From: SCTD01 sp046593875
Lineage (GTDB): Bacteria; Actinomycetota; Actinomycetes; Mycobacteriales; SCTD01
NCBI GenBank assembly: GCA_046593875.1
Contig: JBKJQQ010000222.1
Span: 1 to 10,231 of the forward strand
Direction of reading: 5' to 3'
DNA: 10,231 bases
Positions 1 through 6,721 of the stretch are shown one piece after another (the first letter of the stretch is position 1; the number at the start of each line of letters is the position of its first letter). The notes below the pieces were generated by a model. The model saw only the letters and a program-made list of their open reading frames with translations. It had not been told where the DNA came from and searched no databases. A program made the translations under genes and the position numbers.

Positions 1-1
1 C

Positions 2-145
2 TTCTTCCGCGTCGGCCTGGTCACTGTGGCCGTCGCGGTCGCGGCCCCCTGGATCGGTGTGCTCGCCGTCCCCTTCGCCCTGATCGGCCTGCTGGCGCAC
101 GAGCATGCGTACGTGCAGGCCGGCCAGTCCGTCCCCCTGGCCTGA
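2..145 (+). CDS. C-terminal end of a membrane anchor subunit, NrfD/DmsC type (5'-truncated by the window edge)
   Basis: Only the last 47 codons are present, ending in TGA at 143-145. The translation is strongly hydrophobic, with a likely final transmembrane helix over about 30 residues, and ends in EHAYVQAGQSVPLA. As I recall, this kind of tail (acidic-His, then YVxAGQxVPL) closes anchor subunits of molybdoenzyme complexes of the DmsC/NrfD type. Such a subunit would hold the quinone site and fix the catalytic and Fe-S subunits to the membrane. It lies 10 nt upstream of the molybdoenzyme start on the same strand, so it is very probably cotranscribed and part of the same complex. Family assignment rests on a short tail plus context; the membrane nature is clear, the exact family less so. 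Confidence 0.7.
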   Translation, partial: FFRVGLVTVAVAVAAPWIGVLAVPFALIGLLAHEHAYVQAGQSVPLA

Positions 146-155
146 AAGGCTCCTC

Positions 156-3092
156 ATGGCTGCCAAGAAGACGATGCGCGACCGGCTGTCGCTGTCCGCC
201 CGCGGCGAGCGGGTGTCCGCTGCCCGCAAGGACGTCGAGGCGCGCGGCGAGACGTTCTACCAGGGGGCCAGCGGGATCCACCTGTCGGCGTTCCCGCCCA
301 AGGAGCGGTGGGACGACTGGGTGGAGCTGGACTCCCGTGCGTGGCCGCGCCGCGAGGAGCACCACTACATGCTGGTGCCCACGACCTGCTTCAACTGCGA
401 GTCGGCGTGCGGGCTGCTGGCCTACGTGGACCGCGAGGACATGCACGTCCGCAAGTTCGAGGGCAACCCCGAGCACCCCGGCTCACGAGGGCGCAACTGC
501 GCCAAGGGGCCGTCGACGATCAACCAGGTGACCGACCCCGACCGCATCCTCTACCCGCTGAAGCGGGTCGGCCCCCGCGGCAGCGGTGAGTGGGAGCGCA
601 TCAGCTGGGACGACGCGCTCGACGGGATCGCCGCCCGGCTGCGGGCTGCCATCGTCGAGCAGCGGCAGAACGAGATCATGATCCACATCGGACGCCCCGG
701 CGAGGACGGCTTCACCGAGCGCATCCTGGCCAGCTGGGGCGTCGACGGGCACAACTCGCACACCAACGTCTGCTCGGCCGCCGGCCGTACGGGCTACCAG
801 TTCTGGATGGGCGCCGACCGCCCCAGCCCGGACCACGGGAACGCCAAGGTCATCTACCTGATCAGCTCCCACCTGGAAGCCGGTCACTACTTCAACCCGC
901 ACGCCCAGCGCATCACCGAGGCCCGCGCCAACGGCGCAAAGCTCATCGTGCTCGACACCCGCCTGTCCAACACCGCGACCCATGCCGACTACTGGCTGTC
1001 CCCGCAGCCCGGCAGCGAAGCGGCGATCAACCTCGCAGTGGCCCGGCACCTCATCACGACAGGGCAGTACAACCGCGAGTTCGTGCGGCAGTGGTGGAAC
1101 TGGGAGGAGTACCTCCAGACCTGTCGTCCCGAGCTGCCTGCCACCTTCGCCTCCTTCGAGGCCGAGCTCGCCACGCTGTACGACGAGTTCACCTTCGACT
1201 ACGCCGCCGCAGAGTCCGGCATCGACGCCGACACGCTGCGCGAGGTCGCCGAGACCGTGGCCGGCGCGGGCACGCGCTTCTCCTCGCACTCCTGGCGGTC
1301 GGCTGCCGCAGCCAACCTGGGCGGTTGGCAGGTCACGCGCACGCTGGTCCTGCTGTCCGCACTGCTCGGCTCGATCGGCACCGAGGGCGGCCTGTTCGCC
1401 AACTCCTGGAACAAGTTCGTCCCCAAGCCGATCTACACCCCGCCCCACCCGGGGGTGTGGCAGGAGCTGAGCTGGCCGATGGAGTACCCGCTCGCGCAGA
1501 ACGAGCTGTCCTTCCTGCTCCCGCAGTTCCTCAAGGACGGCCGCGGCAAGCTGGACACCTACTTCATCCGCGTCTACAACCCGGTGTGGACCAACCCGGA
1601 CGGGATGTCCTGGATGGAGGTCCTGTCCGACCCGGAGAAGGTCGGCTGCTTCGTGGCGCTCACGCCGACCTGGAACGAGTCGGCCTACCTCGCCGACTAC
1701 GTGCTGCCGATGGGCCACGGCTCGGAACGCCACGACACGCACTCCTACGAGCAGTACGACGGTCAGTGGCTGGGTTTTCGCCAGCCGGTGCTGCGTGCGG
1801 CGCGCGAGCGCATGGGCGAGACCATCACCGACACCCGCCAGGTCAACCCCGGCGAGGTGTGGGAGGAGAACGAGTGGTGGATCGAGCTGTCGTGGCGCAT
1901 CGACCCTGATGGCAGCCTCGGCATCCGCCAGTACCACGAGTCCAAGACCAGCCCCGGCACGAAGCTCAGCGTCGACGAGTACTACGGCTGGATGTTCGAG
2001 AACTCCGTGCCCGGTCTGCCGGAGCGCGCGGCGAAGGAGGGCCTGACGCCGCTGCAGTTCATGCGGCGCTACGGGGCCTTCGAGATCTCCAAGGGCCTGG
2101 GCGCCCAGCACGCGGTCGCGGTGCCTCAGGAGGAGCTGACCGATCTCCGCGTGAACCCTCTGGGCCGCGCCTACAGCTCCTCCCCCAAGCCGGCCAACCC
2201 CAACATCGTGCCGATGGGCGCGCCCGTGCCCGACGACGAGGGCCGGCGGGCCGTGGGCATCGACGTCGACGGGGTCGTGCGCCGGGGCTTCCCGACGCCC
2301 TCGGGAAAGCTCGAGTTCTACTCGTCCACCCTGGCCGGCTGGGGCTGGCCGGAGCACGCCATCCCCGGTTACATCAAGAGCCACGTGCACCCCGACGCGA
2401 TGGCACCGGACCAGATGGTGCTGCTGTCCACCTTCCGGCTGCCTACGCAGATCCACACTCGCTCGGCCAACTCCAAGTGGCTGGACGAGCTCGCGCACAC
2501 CAACCCCGTCTGGATCCACCCGTCCGACGCCACGCGCCTGGGCGTGGCCCGCACCGGCGACCTGGTACGGGTGCAGACCGACATCGGCCACTTCGTGGCC
2601 AAGGCCTGGATCACCGAGGGCATCCGGCCGGGCGTCGTGGCCTGCAGCCACCACATGGGCCGGTGGCGCCCGACCAACCAGGACGACGGCCAGCGGCAGA
2701 TGATGGCGACGGTGGACATCGCCCAGGACGGCGACGACTGGAGCATGCACAAGGTGAAGTCCGTCGGGCCGTACGCGAGCAGCGACCCGGACACCAAGCG
2801 GATCTGGTGGAGCGACACCGGCGTGCACCAGAACCTCACCATGCCCGTGCATCCCGACCCGATCTCCGGGATGCACTGCTGGCACCAGGCAGTACGCGTG
2901 ACGCCCGCCGGCCCGGGCGACGAGCAGGGCGACATCGCCGTGGACACCGCCAAGGCGCGTGAGGTCTACCGGGAGTGGCTGGAGATGACCCGCCCTGCGG
3001 GTCAGGTGTCGCCGGACGGCCTGCGTCGGCCCACCTGGCTGATGCGCCCCCTCAAGCCCCACCCGGACACCTACGTCCTGCCGAGGCCCTGA
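156..3092 (+). CDS. Molybdopterin-dependent oxidoreductase catalytic subunit (DMSO reductase superfamily; PsrA/PhsA/SoeA-like)
   Basis: A 978-residue catalytic subunit carrying bis-MGD and one [4Fe-4S] cluster. The cluster motif is C78-x2-C81-x3-C85-x29-C115, followed by the usual Lys (K117, CAKG). C206, in HTNVCSAAGRTGY, is at the position of the Mo ligand in Cys-type members. The molydopterin dinucleotide-binding C-terminal domain spans about residues 750-930 (LLSTFRLPTQIHTRS, then HHMGRW). There is no twin-arginine signal: the N-terminus is a charged ~70-residue extension before the cluster, so the enzyme should face the cytoplasm, as SoeA does and unlike PsrA/PhsA/TtrA. ATG156 was chosen over an upstream GTG at 105 because GAAAGG (144-149) lies 6 nt before it and the upstream start would run into the anchor gene. 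The anchor lies just before it and a TorD-like chaperone after it. Substrate is not shown by sequence; sulfite oxidation is my preferred inference, with thiosulfate, polysulfide or another oxyanion as alternatives. Confidence 0.93.
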   Translation: MAAKKTMRDRLSLSARGERVSAARKDVEARGETFYQGASGIHLSAFPPKERWDDWVELDSRAWPRREEHHYMLVPTTCFNCESACGLLAYVDREDMHVRKFEGNPEHPGSRGRNCAKGPSTINQVTDPDRILYPLKRVGPRGSGEWERISWDDALDGIAARLRAAIVEQRQNEIMIHIGRPGEDGFTERILASWGVDGHNSHTNVCSAAGRTGYQFWMGADRPSPDHGNAKVIYLISSHLEAGHYFNPHAQRITEARANGAKLIVLDTRLSNTATHADYWLSPQPGSEAAINLAVARHLITTGQYNREFVRQWWNWEEYLQTCRPELPATFASFEAELATLYDEFTFDYAAAESGIDADTLREVAETVAGAGTRFSSHSWRSAAAANLGGWQVTRTLVLLSALLGSIGTEGGLFANSWNKFVPKPIYTPPHPGVWQELSWPMEYPLAQNELSFLLPQFLKDGRGKLDTYFIRVYNPVWTNPDGMSWMEVLSDPEKVGCFVALTPTWNESAYLADYVLPMGHGSERHDTHSYEQYDGQWLGFRQPVLRAARERMGETITDTRQVNPGEVWEENEWWIELSWRIDPDGSLGIRQYHESKTSPGTKLSVDEYYGWMFENSVPGLPERAAKEGLTPLQFMRRYGAFEISKGLGAQHAVAVPQEELTDLRVNPLGRAYSSSPKPANPNIVPMGAPVPDDEGRRAVGIDVDGVVRRGFPTPSGKLEFYSSTLAGWGWPEHAIPGYIKSHVHPDAMAPDQMVLLSTFRLPTQIHTRSANSKWLDELAHTNPVWIHPSDATRLGVARTGDLVRVQTDIGHFVAKAWITEGIRPGVVACSHHMGRWRPTNQDDGQRQMMATVDIAQDGDDWSMHKVKSVGPYASSDPDTKRIWWSDTGVHQNLTMPVHPDPISGMHCWHQAVRVTPAGPGDEQGDIAVDTAKAREVYREWLEMTRPAGQVSPDGLRRPTWLMRPLKPHPDTYVLPRP

Positions 3093-4021
3093 TCGAGACG
3101 ACCGCTCCGCCGCAGCAGCACGCGACGGAGCCGGCTCCGGCCTCGGCGCGGTGGGAGCTCCTGCGGGCGATCGGTGCAGCTGTGCTGACCCCCCCGCCGG
3201 CGAACGCTGCCCCCTGCGACGCCTTGGGGCTGCCCGGCCAGACCGGTGCCGAGCACACCCAGGTCTTCGTCCTGGGTGCGCCGCCACACGCCGCCATCCA
3301 CCTGGGACCCGAGGGGAAGCTGGGCGGCGAGGGCCTGGACCGGATCAGCGGCTTCTGGCGTGCACTCGGCCTGCCCGCGCCGGAGGACGCTGACCACCTG
3401 GGCACGCTGCTGCTGCTCTACGCCGAGCTGGGCGAGGCCGAGACGTGCGCTCGCTCGGACAAGGTCAGGGCGCAGATGCGGCGGGCCCGCACAGCCCTGT
3501 TCCACGAGCACCTGTGGAGCTGGGCGCCCGGCTACCTGGCAGCGGTGAGCGGTTTCGGCGTCTCGTCGGTGGCCGAGTGGGCCGAGCTCGCCGGGCAGGC
3601 CATGCGCGCCGAGCTCGAGGACGTGGAGCCCGCCACGATGCTGCCGTTGGCGCTGCGAGAGGCCCCCGCTCCGCTCGACGCCGATCCCTCGTTCGACGAG
3701 ACGCTCGACATGCTGGTGGCTCCGGTCCGCTCCGGGATGATCCTCACCTACCCCGACCTGGAGGCGGCTGCAGCCGGGGCCGGCCTCGGCGTGCGGCGCG
3801 GTGAGCGCCGCTACGCCCTCAAGGCCCTGTTCGAGCAGGACGCCGCCGCCACGCTGCGGATGCTGGCCGCCCACGCCGACCACTGGTCCGCTGTGCACGC
3901 AGCCCACGCGCACGGGGGGCCGAACGACGCCTGCTCCTGGTGGTCCGCACGCGCCGCCGGCACAGCCACGGCGCTCACCGAGCTGGCCGGTCGGGTCGGC
4001 ATGTCCGAAGGAGCATCGTGA
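2975..4021 (+). CDS. TorD/DmsD-family molybdoenzyme assembly chaperone with C-terminal extension
   Basis: An all-helical protein of the redox-enzyme maturation (TorD/DmsD/NarJ-like) type, which binds the apo-catalytic subunit and gates cofactor insertion. Recognisable parts are an N-terminal helix (RWELLRAIGAAVLTPP, about residues 59-74), a central ADHLGTLLLLYAELGE helix, and the FHEHLWSWAP segment (residues 176-185) matching the late TorD motif with conserved His/Trp. About 120 residues follow, rich in Arg (GVRRGERRYALKALFEQD), making it longer than the ~200 residues usual for TorD. The start is uncertain. GTG2975 is the only ordinary start codon upstream of the conserved region, with GAGG at 2961-2964, but it overlaps the molybdoenzyme by 118 nt and its first ~38 residues look like out-of-frame sequence. 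A CTG at 3089 overlapping the TGA stop (CTGA) would give a more natural 310-residue protein. Its partner is almost certainly the preceding molybdoenzyme. Confidence 0.85.
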   Translation: MAGDDPPCGSGVAGRPASAHLADAPPQAPPGHLRPAEALIETTAPPQQHATEPAPASARWELLRAIGAAVLTPPPANAAPCDALGLPGQTGAEHTQVFVLGAPPHAAIHLGPEGKLGGEGLDRISGFWRALGLPAPEDADHLGTLLLLYAELGEAETCARSDKVRAQMRRARTALFHEHLWSWAPGYLAAVSGFGVSSVAEWAELAGQAMRAELEDVEPATMLPLALREAPAPLDADPSFDETLDMLVAPVRSGMILTYPDLEAAAAGAGLGVRRGERRYALKALFEQDAAATLRMLAAHADHWSAVHAAHAHGGPNDACSWWSARAAGTATALTELAGRVGMSEGAS

Positions 4022-4062
4022 CAGGAACGCCGACGCAGGTGGAGGACTCGTGCTCAGCCTGA
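4018..4062 (+). other. Possible 14-codon leader ORF overlapping the start of the Mrp-like gene
   Basis: A GTG at 4018-4020 overlaps the chaperone stop as GTGA and is preceded by a near-ideal GAAGGAG (4007-4013) four bases upstream. The frame reads VTGTPTQVEDSCSA and stops at TGA 4060-4062, past the GTG start (4050) of the Mrp-like gene, which is in another frame. This is either a coupled leader peptide or the original start of the downstream gene separated from it by a one-base frame change. I cannot tell which; both the ribosome site and the overlap are directly visible. Confidence 0.3.
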
Positions 4063-5156
4063 ACCGCGAGGCCACGACTGCACTGCGGACCGCCGTCGGG
4101 GCTGTCCCCGATCCCGAGCTGCACCAGTCGCTGGCCGACCTCGGAATGGTGCGCGACGTCCGCCTGTCACGCAGCGGCCACGCCGAGGTCGAGATCGCCC
4201 TCACCACCGCCGGCTGCCCGATGACCACTCGGCTCACCCAGGAGGTGACGACGGCCGCCAGGGCCCTCGAGGGGGTCACCTCGGTCGAGGTGCGCTTCAC
4301 GGTCATGTCCGAGCAGGAGCGCAGGTCGCTGGCCGAGCGCTTTTTCGCGACCCGGGCACCCGTCCGGGAGGCGCCCGCGCGGGAGGTCTACGCCGTGGCC
4401 AGCGGCAAGGGCGGGGTCGGGAAGTCCAGTGTCGCGGCCAACCTCGCCGTCAGCCTCGCCCAGCAGGGCAAGCGGGTCGGCCTGCTCGACGCGGACGTCT
4501 GGGGCTACTCGGTCCCCCAGCTGTTCGGCGCCCGCCACAGCCCGATCGCGATGTACGAGATGATGCTCCCGGTGCAGGCCCACGGGGTGAGCCTGATGTC
4601 TCTGGGGTTCCTCGTCGAGGACGAGACGCCGATCGTCTGGCGGGGTCCGATGCTGCACAAGGCCCTCACGCAGTTCGTCCAGGACGTCCACTGGGGCGAC
4701 CTCGACGTGCTGCTGCTCGACCTGCCCCCCGGTACGGGCGACGTCACCCTGTCCGTGCTCGAGCTCCTGCCCACCGCCTCGCTGATCGTCGTGACCACTC
4801 CGCAGCAGGCGGCCCGCGGCGTGGCCAGCCGCGTCGGGGTCATGGCCCGCGACGCGCACATGCCGATCGCCGGCGTCGTCGAGAACATGTCCGAGCTGGT
4901 CTGCAGCCGGTGCGGCGACAGCACCCCGTTGTTCGGCGCTGGCGGAGGCCTGCAGCTCGCCCAGGAGCTGGAGGTCCCGCTGCTCGGTCAGGTCCCGCTC
5001 GACATGGCGCTGCGGCAGGCGGGCGACGACGGCGTTCCGGTCGTCGTGGGAGCCCCGTCGAGCGTCTCCGCTGTGGCGCTGCGGTCGATCGCCTCTGCCG
5101 TCCGCCCCGTCAGGCGCTCGTTGGTGGGGCTCTCGCTGGGGCTGGAGCCGGTCTAG
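4050..5156 (+). CDS. MIP18 (DUF59)-Mrp/ApbC-type P-loop ATPase, probable Fe-S cluster carrier
   Basis: A 368-residue two-domain protein. Residues about 8-85 form a MIP18/SufT-like domain (VPDPELHQSLADLGMV, then TTAGCPM with its conserved Cys). From about residue 112 comes the Mrp/NBP35 ATPase: deviant Walker A SGKGGVGKSS (118-127), LDADVWGYSVPQLFG (from 146), LLLDLPPGTGD, and the C285-x2-C288 pair (ENMSELVCSRCG) that binds a bridging [4Fe-4S] cluster in dimers. Known family members carry Fe-S clusters to apo-proteins. GTG4050 has GGAGG at 4041-4045; the open frame runs back to 3801 but that part overlaps the chaperone and is Pro/Arg-rich shadow. Its place at the end of a molybdoenzyme operon suggests a dedicated role in loading clusters into the molybdoenzyme or its missing electron-transfer subunit. 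It may be a paralogue of a housekeeping Mrp elsewhere, so I give no gene symbol. Confidence 0.92.
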   Translation: MLSLNREATTALRTAVGAVPDPELHQSLADLGMVRDVRLSRSGHAEVEIALTTAGCPMTTRLTQEVTTAARALEGVTSVEVRFTVMSEQERRSLAERFFATRAPVREAPAREVYAVASGKGGVGKSSVAANLAVSLAQQGKRVGLLDADVWGYSVPQLFGARHSPIAMYEMMLPVQAHGVSLMSLGFLVEDETPIVWRGPMLHKALTQFVQDVHWGDLDVLLLDLPPGTGDVTLSVLELLPTASLIVVTTPQQAARGVASRVGVMARDAHMPIAGVVENMSELVCSRCGDSTPLFGAGGGLQLAQELEVPLLGQVPLDMALRQAGDDGVPVVVGAPSSVSAVALRSIASAVRPVRRSLVGLSLGLEPV

Positions 5157-5157
5157 G

Positions 5158-5955
5158 TCACGCCTGTTCAGGATCCTCGGAGGAGTGCCGGACGTCGAGG
5201 CGGTAGCCCGAGCGCCTCGACCACTCGGAGGCCACGGCGAAGCGGTCTCCGCGCAGGAGCGTCGACCGCCATTCCACGGGGCGGTCGTCGACCGAGGCAG
5301 TGCGCTCGATCCGCAGGACGCCCACGCCGTCGGGCAGCGCGAGCAGTTCCTCGTCCTCGGGTGACGGGACGACGGCGGTGATCGTCTCGCGTCCGCCCGT
5401 GAGCCGGAGGCCCGCCCGGGCCTCCAGCTCGTCGTAGAGACCGGCGTGCGAGAAGTCGACGTCGAGCAGCGGTGCAGCCAGGCTCATCGGCAGCCAGGCG
5501 CGGTCCACCGCCAAGGGCTCCTCATCGGCGAAGCGCACTCGGGCGAGGTGGAGGAGGGGTTCGTCGTCCTCGAGACCGAGCTTGCGCGCCGCGACCGGGG
5601 AGAAGGCCTGCTCGCGGGCGAGCACCGTGCTGCGCTGCAGCATCCCGCGCGCCTCGACCTCCCGGAACAGGCTGTAGAGCGCCCCCAGGGACTGCTCGAT
5701 CCGATCTCGGCGAACCTTGGTCATCCGGCCGCGTCCGCTGTCCAGCACGCCCCGGTCGCGCAGCCGCCGGAGCGCCTCACGGACTGTGTGGCGACTCACG
5801 TCGTACTCGCGGCACAGGTCGTGCTCGCCCGGGAACTCCACGGCGAACTCGCCTGACTGCAACCTCCGCTCGCAGTCGTCGATCAGCTGCGCCCACAGGG
5901 GCACCGAGGATGCGCGGTCGAGCCGAGAGGCCAGCGCACCATCGGACGCCGTCAT
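5158..5955 (-). CDS. GntR-family transcriptional regulator, HutC subfamily (UTRA ligand domain)
   Basis: A 265-residue regulator. The winged helix-turn-helix occupies about residues 18-80, with PGEHDLCREYDVSRHTVREA and LRDRGVLDSGRGRMTKV giving the classic GntR recognition helix and wing. Residues about 95-255 match a UTRA effector domain: ...PLLHLARVRFADEEPLAVDRAWLP in the middle and VLRIERTASVDDRPVEWRST toward the end. HutC members usually repress nearby transport or catabolic genes until a small ligand binds. ATG5955 is the first start; AGGAG sits only one base before it, too close for normal use, but a TAACTT box 7 nt upstream would suit a leaderless message. The gene converges on the Mrp-like gene with a single base between stop codons and follows the rhodanese by 46 nt on the same strand. 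Its targets are unknown; the adjacent operons are candidates. Confidence 0.93.
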   Translation of the reverse strand: MTASDGALASRLDRASSVPLWAQLIDDCERRLQSGEFAVEFPGEHDLCREYDVSRHTVREALRRLRDRGVLDSGRGRMTKVRRDRIEQSLGALYSLFREVEARGMLQRSTVLAREQAFSPVAARKLGLEDDEPLLHLARVRFADEEPLAVDRAWLPMSLAAPLLDVDFSHAGLYDELEARAGLRLTGGRETITAVVPSPEDEELLALPDGVGVLRIERTASVDDRPVEWRSTLLRGDRFAVASEWSRRSGYRLDVRHSSEDPEQA

Positions 5956-5962
5956 GCTCCTG

Positions 5963-5992
5963 AAGTTAGCAAGGGCTGCCGCTACCGGTAGC
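5963..5992 (-). promoter_or_regulatory. Candidate leaderless promoter with palindromic operator for the GntR gene
   Basis: Read on the minus strand, a TAACTT hexamer (5963-5968) lies 7 nt before the GntR ATG, placing the expected transcription start at or one base before that ATG. About 17 nt further upstream, where a -35 box would be, lies the perfect 12-bp palindrome GCTACCGGTAGC (5981-5992). No good -35 consensus is seen. An operator over the -35 region would fit autorepression by the GntR protein, a common GntR arrangement. The palindrome is seen directly; the promoter and operator roles are inferred. Confidence 0.4.
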
Positions 5993-6001
5993 CCGACGTC
6001 C

Positions 6002-6592
6002 TCAGACCAGCGCGCGGACCGCCCGCTCGACGTCCGCCCGGCTGCCGCGGTTGTAGGGCAGCCTCGCGAGCAGGTTGCCCATCATGCAGCTGTTGGTCAC
6101 GGCAGCGAAGGCCAGGCCCCCTCCGACCGCGGCCGAGATCCACTCCGCTCCCGGCACCCAGACGCTGCTGAGAACGCCTGCCACGATCATCACGCCCGCG
6201 ACCAACCGCACCTGCCTCTCGAGCGCCCAGGTCGGCTCGCCGCGCTCGACGTCGCCGTTCGCCTGCTGCCACGCGGTCATGCCTCCGAGCAGGACGTGGG
6301 CATCGCGCACGCCCGCTGCGTTCAGCTGCTGAACCGCCTGGGCGGCCCGTGACCCGGCCTGGCAGACGACGACGAGCGGGCCCGCGGCGCGAGCCAGCTG
6401 GTCGCGGTGCCGAGCGACCTGGTCCAGCGGCACGTTGACGGCGCCCGGGATGTGGCAGGTGCGGAACTCCCCGGCGGTGCGCACGTCGAGCAGCTGGAAG
6501 CTGCCTGCGGGCAGGGCCTGCACGCGGCTCGCGGACACGTCCCCGTCGAGAGGGCGGTCGGTGGAACCGGCTCTGGCGTCAGTCGTCGTCAT
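6002..6592 (-). CDS. Membrane-bound rhodanese (rhodanese domain plus DUF2892, YgaP-like), copy 1
   Basis: A 196-residue sulfurtransferase. The rhodanese domain spans about residues 20-113 (FQLLDVRTAGEF, GGMTAWQQANG) with catalytic C77 in the six-residue loop CQAGSR, the same C-x4-R loop type as E. coli YgaP. A DUF2892 module follows (RQVRLVAG, then two transmembrane helices, about 128-146 and 152-168), anchoring it in the membrane with the catalytic domain in the cytoplasm. A third conserved Cys, C169 in TNSCMMGN, lies at the end of the second helix, and C46 replaces the usual residue before HIPGA. ATG6592 is preferred over an upstream GTG at 6661 because GGGAG lies 4 nt before it and the upstream 23 residues are not conserved in copy 2. 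Such proteins move sulfane sulfur from thiosulfate or persulfides. Function here is inferred from family; no substrate is shown. Confidence 0.92.
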   Translation of the reverse strand: MTTTDARAGSTDRPLDGDVSASRVQALPAGSFQLLDVRTAGEFRTCHIPGAVNVPLDQVARHRDQLARAAGPLVVVCQAGSRAAQAVQQLNAAGVRDAHVLLGGMTAWQQANGDVERGEPTWALERQVRLVAGVMIVAGVLSSVWVPGAEWISAAVGGGLAFAAVTNSCMMGNLLARLPYNRGSRADVERAVRALV

Positions 6593-6632
6593 GCTGCTCC
6601 CTCGTCGTGTGCCCGGCGGCGGCACGGCCACC

Positions 6633-6661
6633 AGGGTGCGGGAAACGTCCGGACACGTCAA
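6633..6661 (-). promoter_or_regulatory. Candidate promoter of rhodanese copy 1 with a palindromic site in the spacer
   Basis: On the minus strand, TTGACG (6656-6661) matches a -35 box; 17 nt later CACCCT (6633-6638) is a weak -10. The spacer contains TGTCCGGACGTT (6644-6655), whose GTCCGGAC core is self-complementary. The predicted start near 6626 leaves a leader of about 35 nt to the rhodanese ATG. The -35 is convincing, the -10 poor, as is common in high-GC actinomycetes. The same 12 bases recur at 8288-8299. Confidence 0.4.
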
Positions 6662-6664
6662 ACA

Positions 6665-6687
6665 GGCCCGCCCTGAGAGCGGGGGCC
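6665..6687 (-). terminator. Candidate terminator after the SulP gene
   Basis: Read on the minus strand, GGCCCCCGC and GCGGGCC pair around a 7-nt loop, with two bulged bases, and are followed by TGTTTG, a short T-rich stretch. It lies about 35 nt after the SulP stop and just before the candidate rhodanese promoter, so the two genes may be separate transcripts. The bulge and short T tract keep confidence moderate. Confidence 0.4.
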
Positions 6688-6721
6688 GGCAGCCTCGTGC
6701 CCTGGGACCCTCGTGCGCGGA

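Noticed and set aside
156..260. Possible Tat or Sec signal on the molybdoenzyme
   Set aside because: The N-terminus has no twin arginine followed by a hydrophobic stretch; it is charged throughout, so no export signal is supported.
483..3287. 934-codon open frame on the minus strand opposite the molybdoenzyme
   Set aside because: It mirrors a GC-rich gene with strong third-position bias; composition is Arg/Gly/Ala/Val/His-rich low complexity, it has no recognisable domain, and the sense strand has unmistakable motifs.
3801..4049. N-terminal extension of the Mrp-like frame back to ATG/GTG near 3801
   Set aside because: It overlaps the chaperone over more than 200 nt and is Pro/Arg/Thr-rich shadow; GTG4050 with GGAGG explains the MIP18 domain start.
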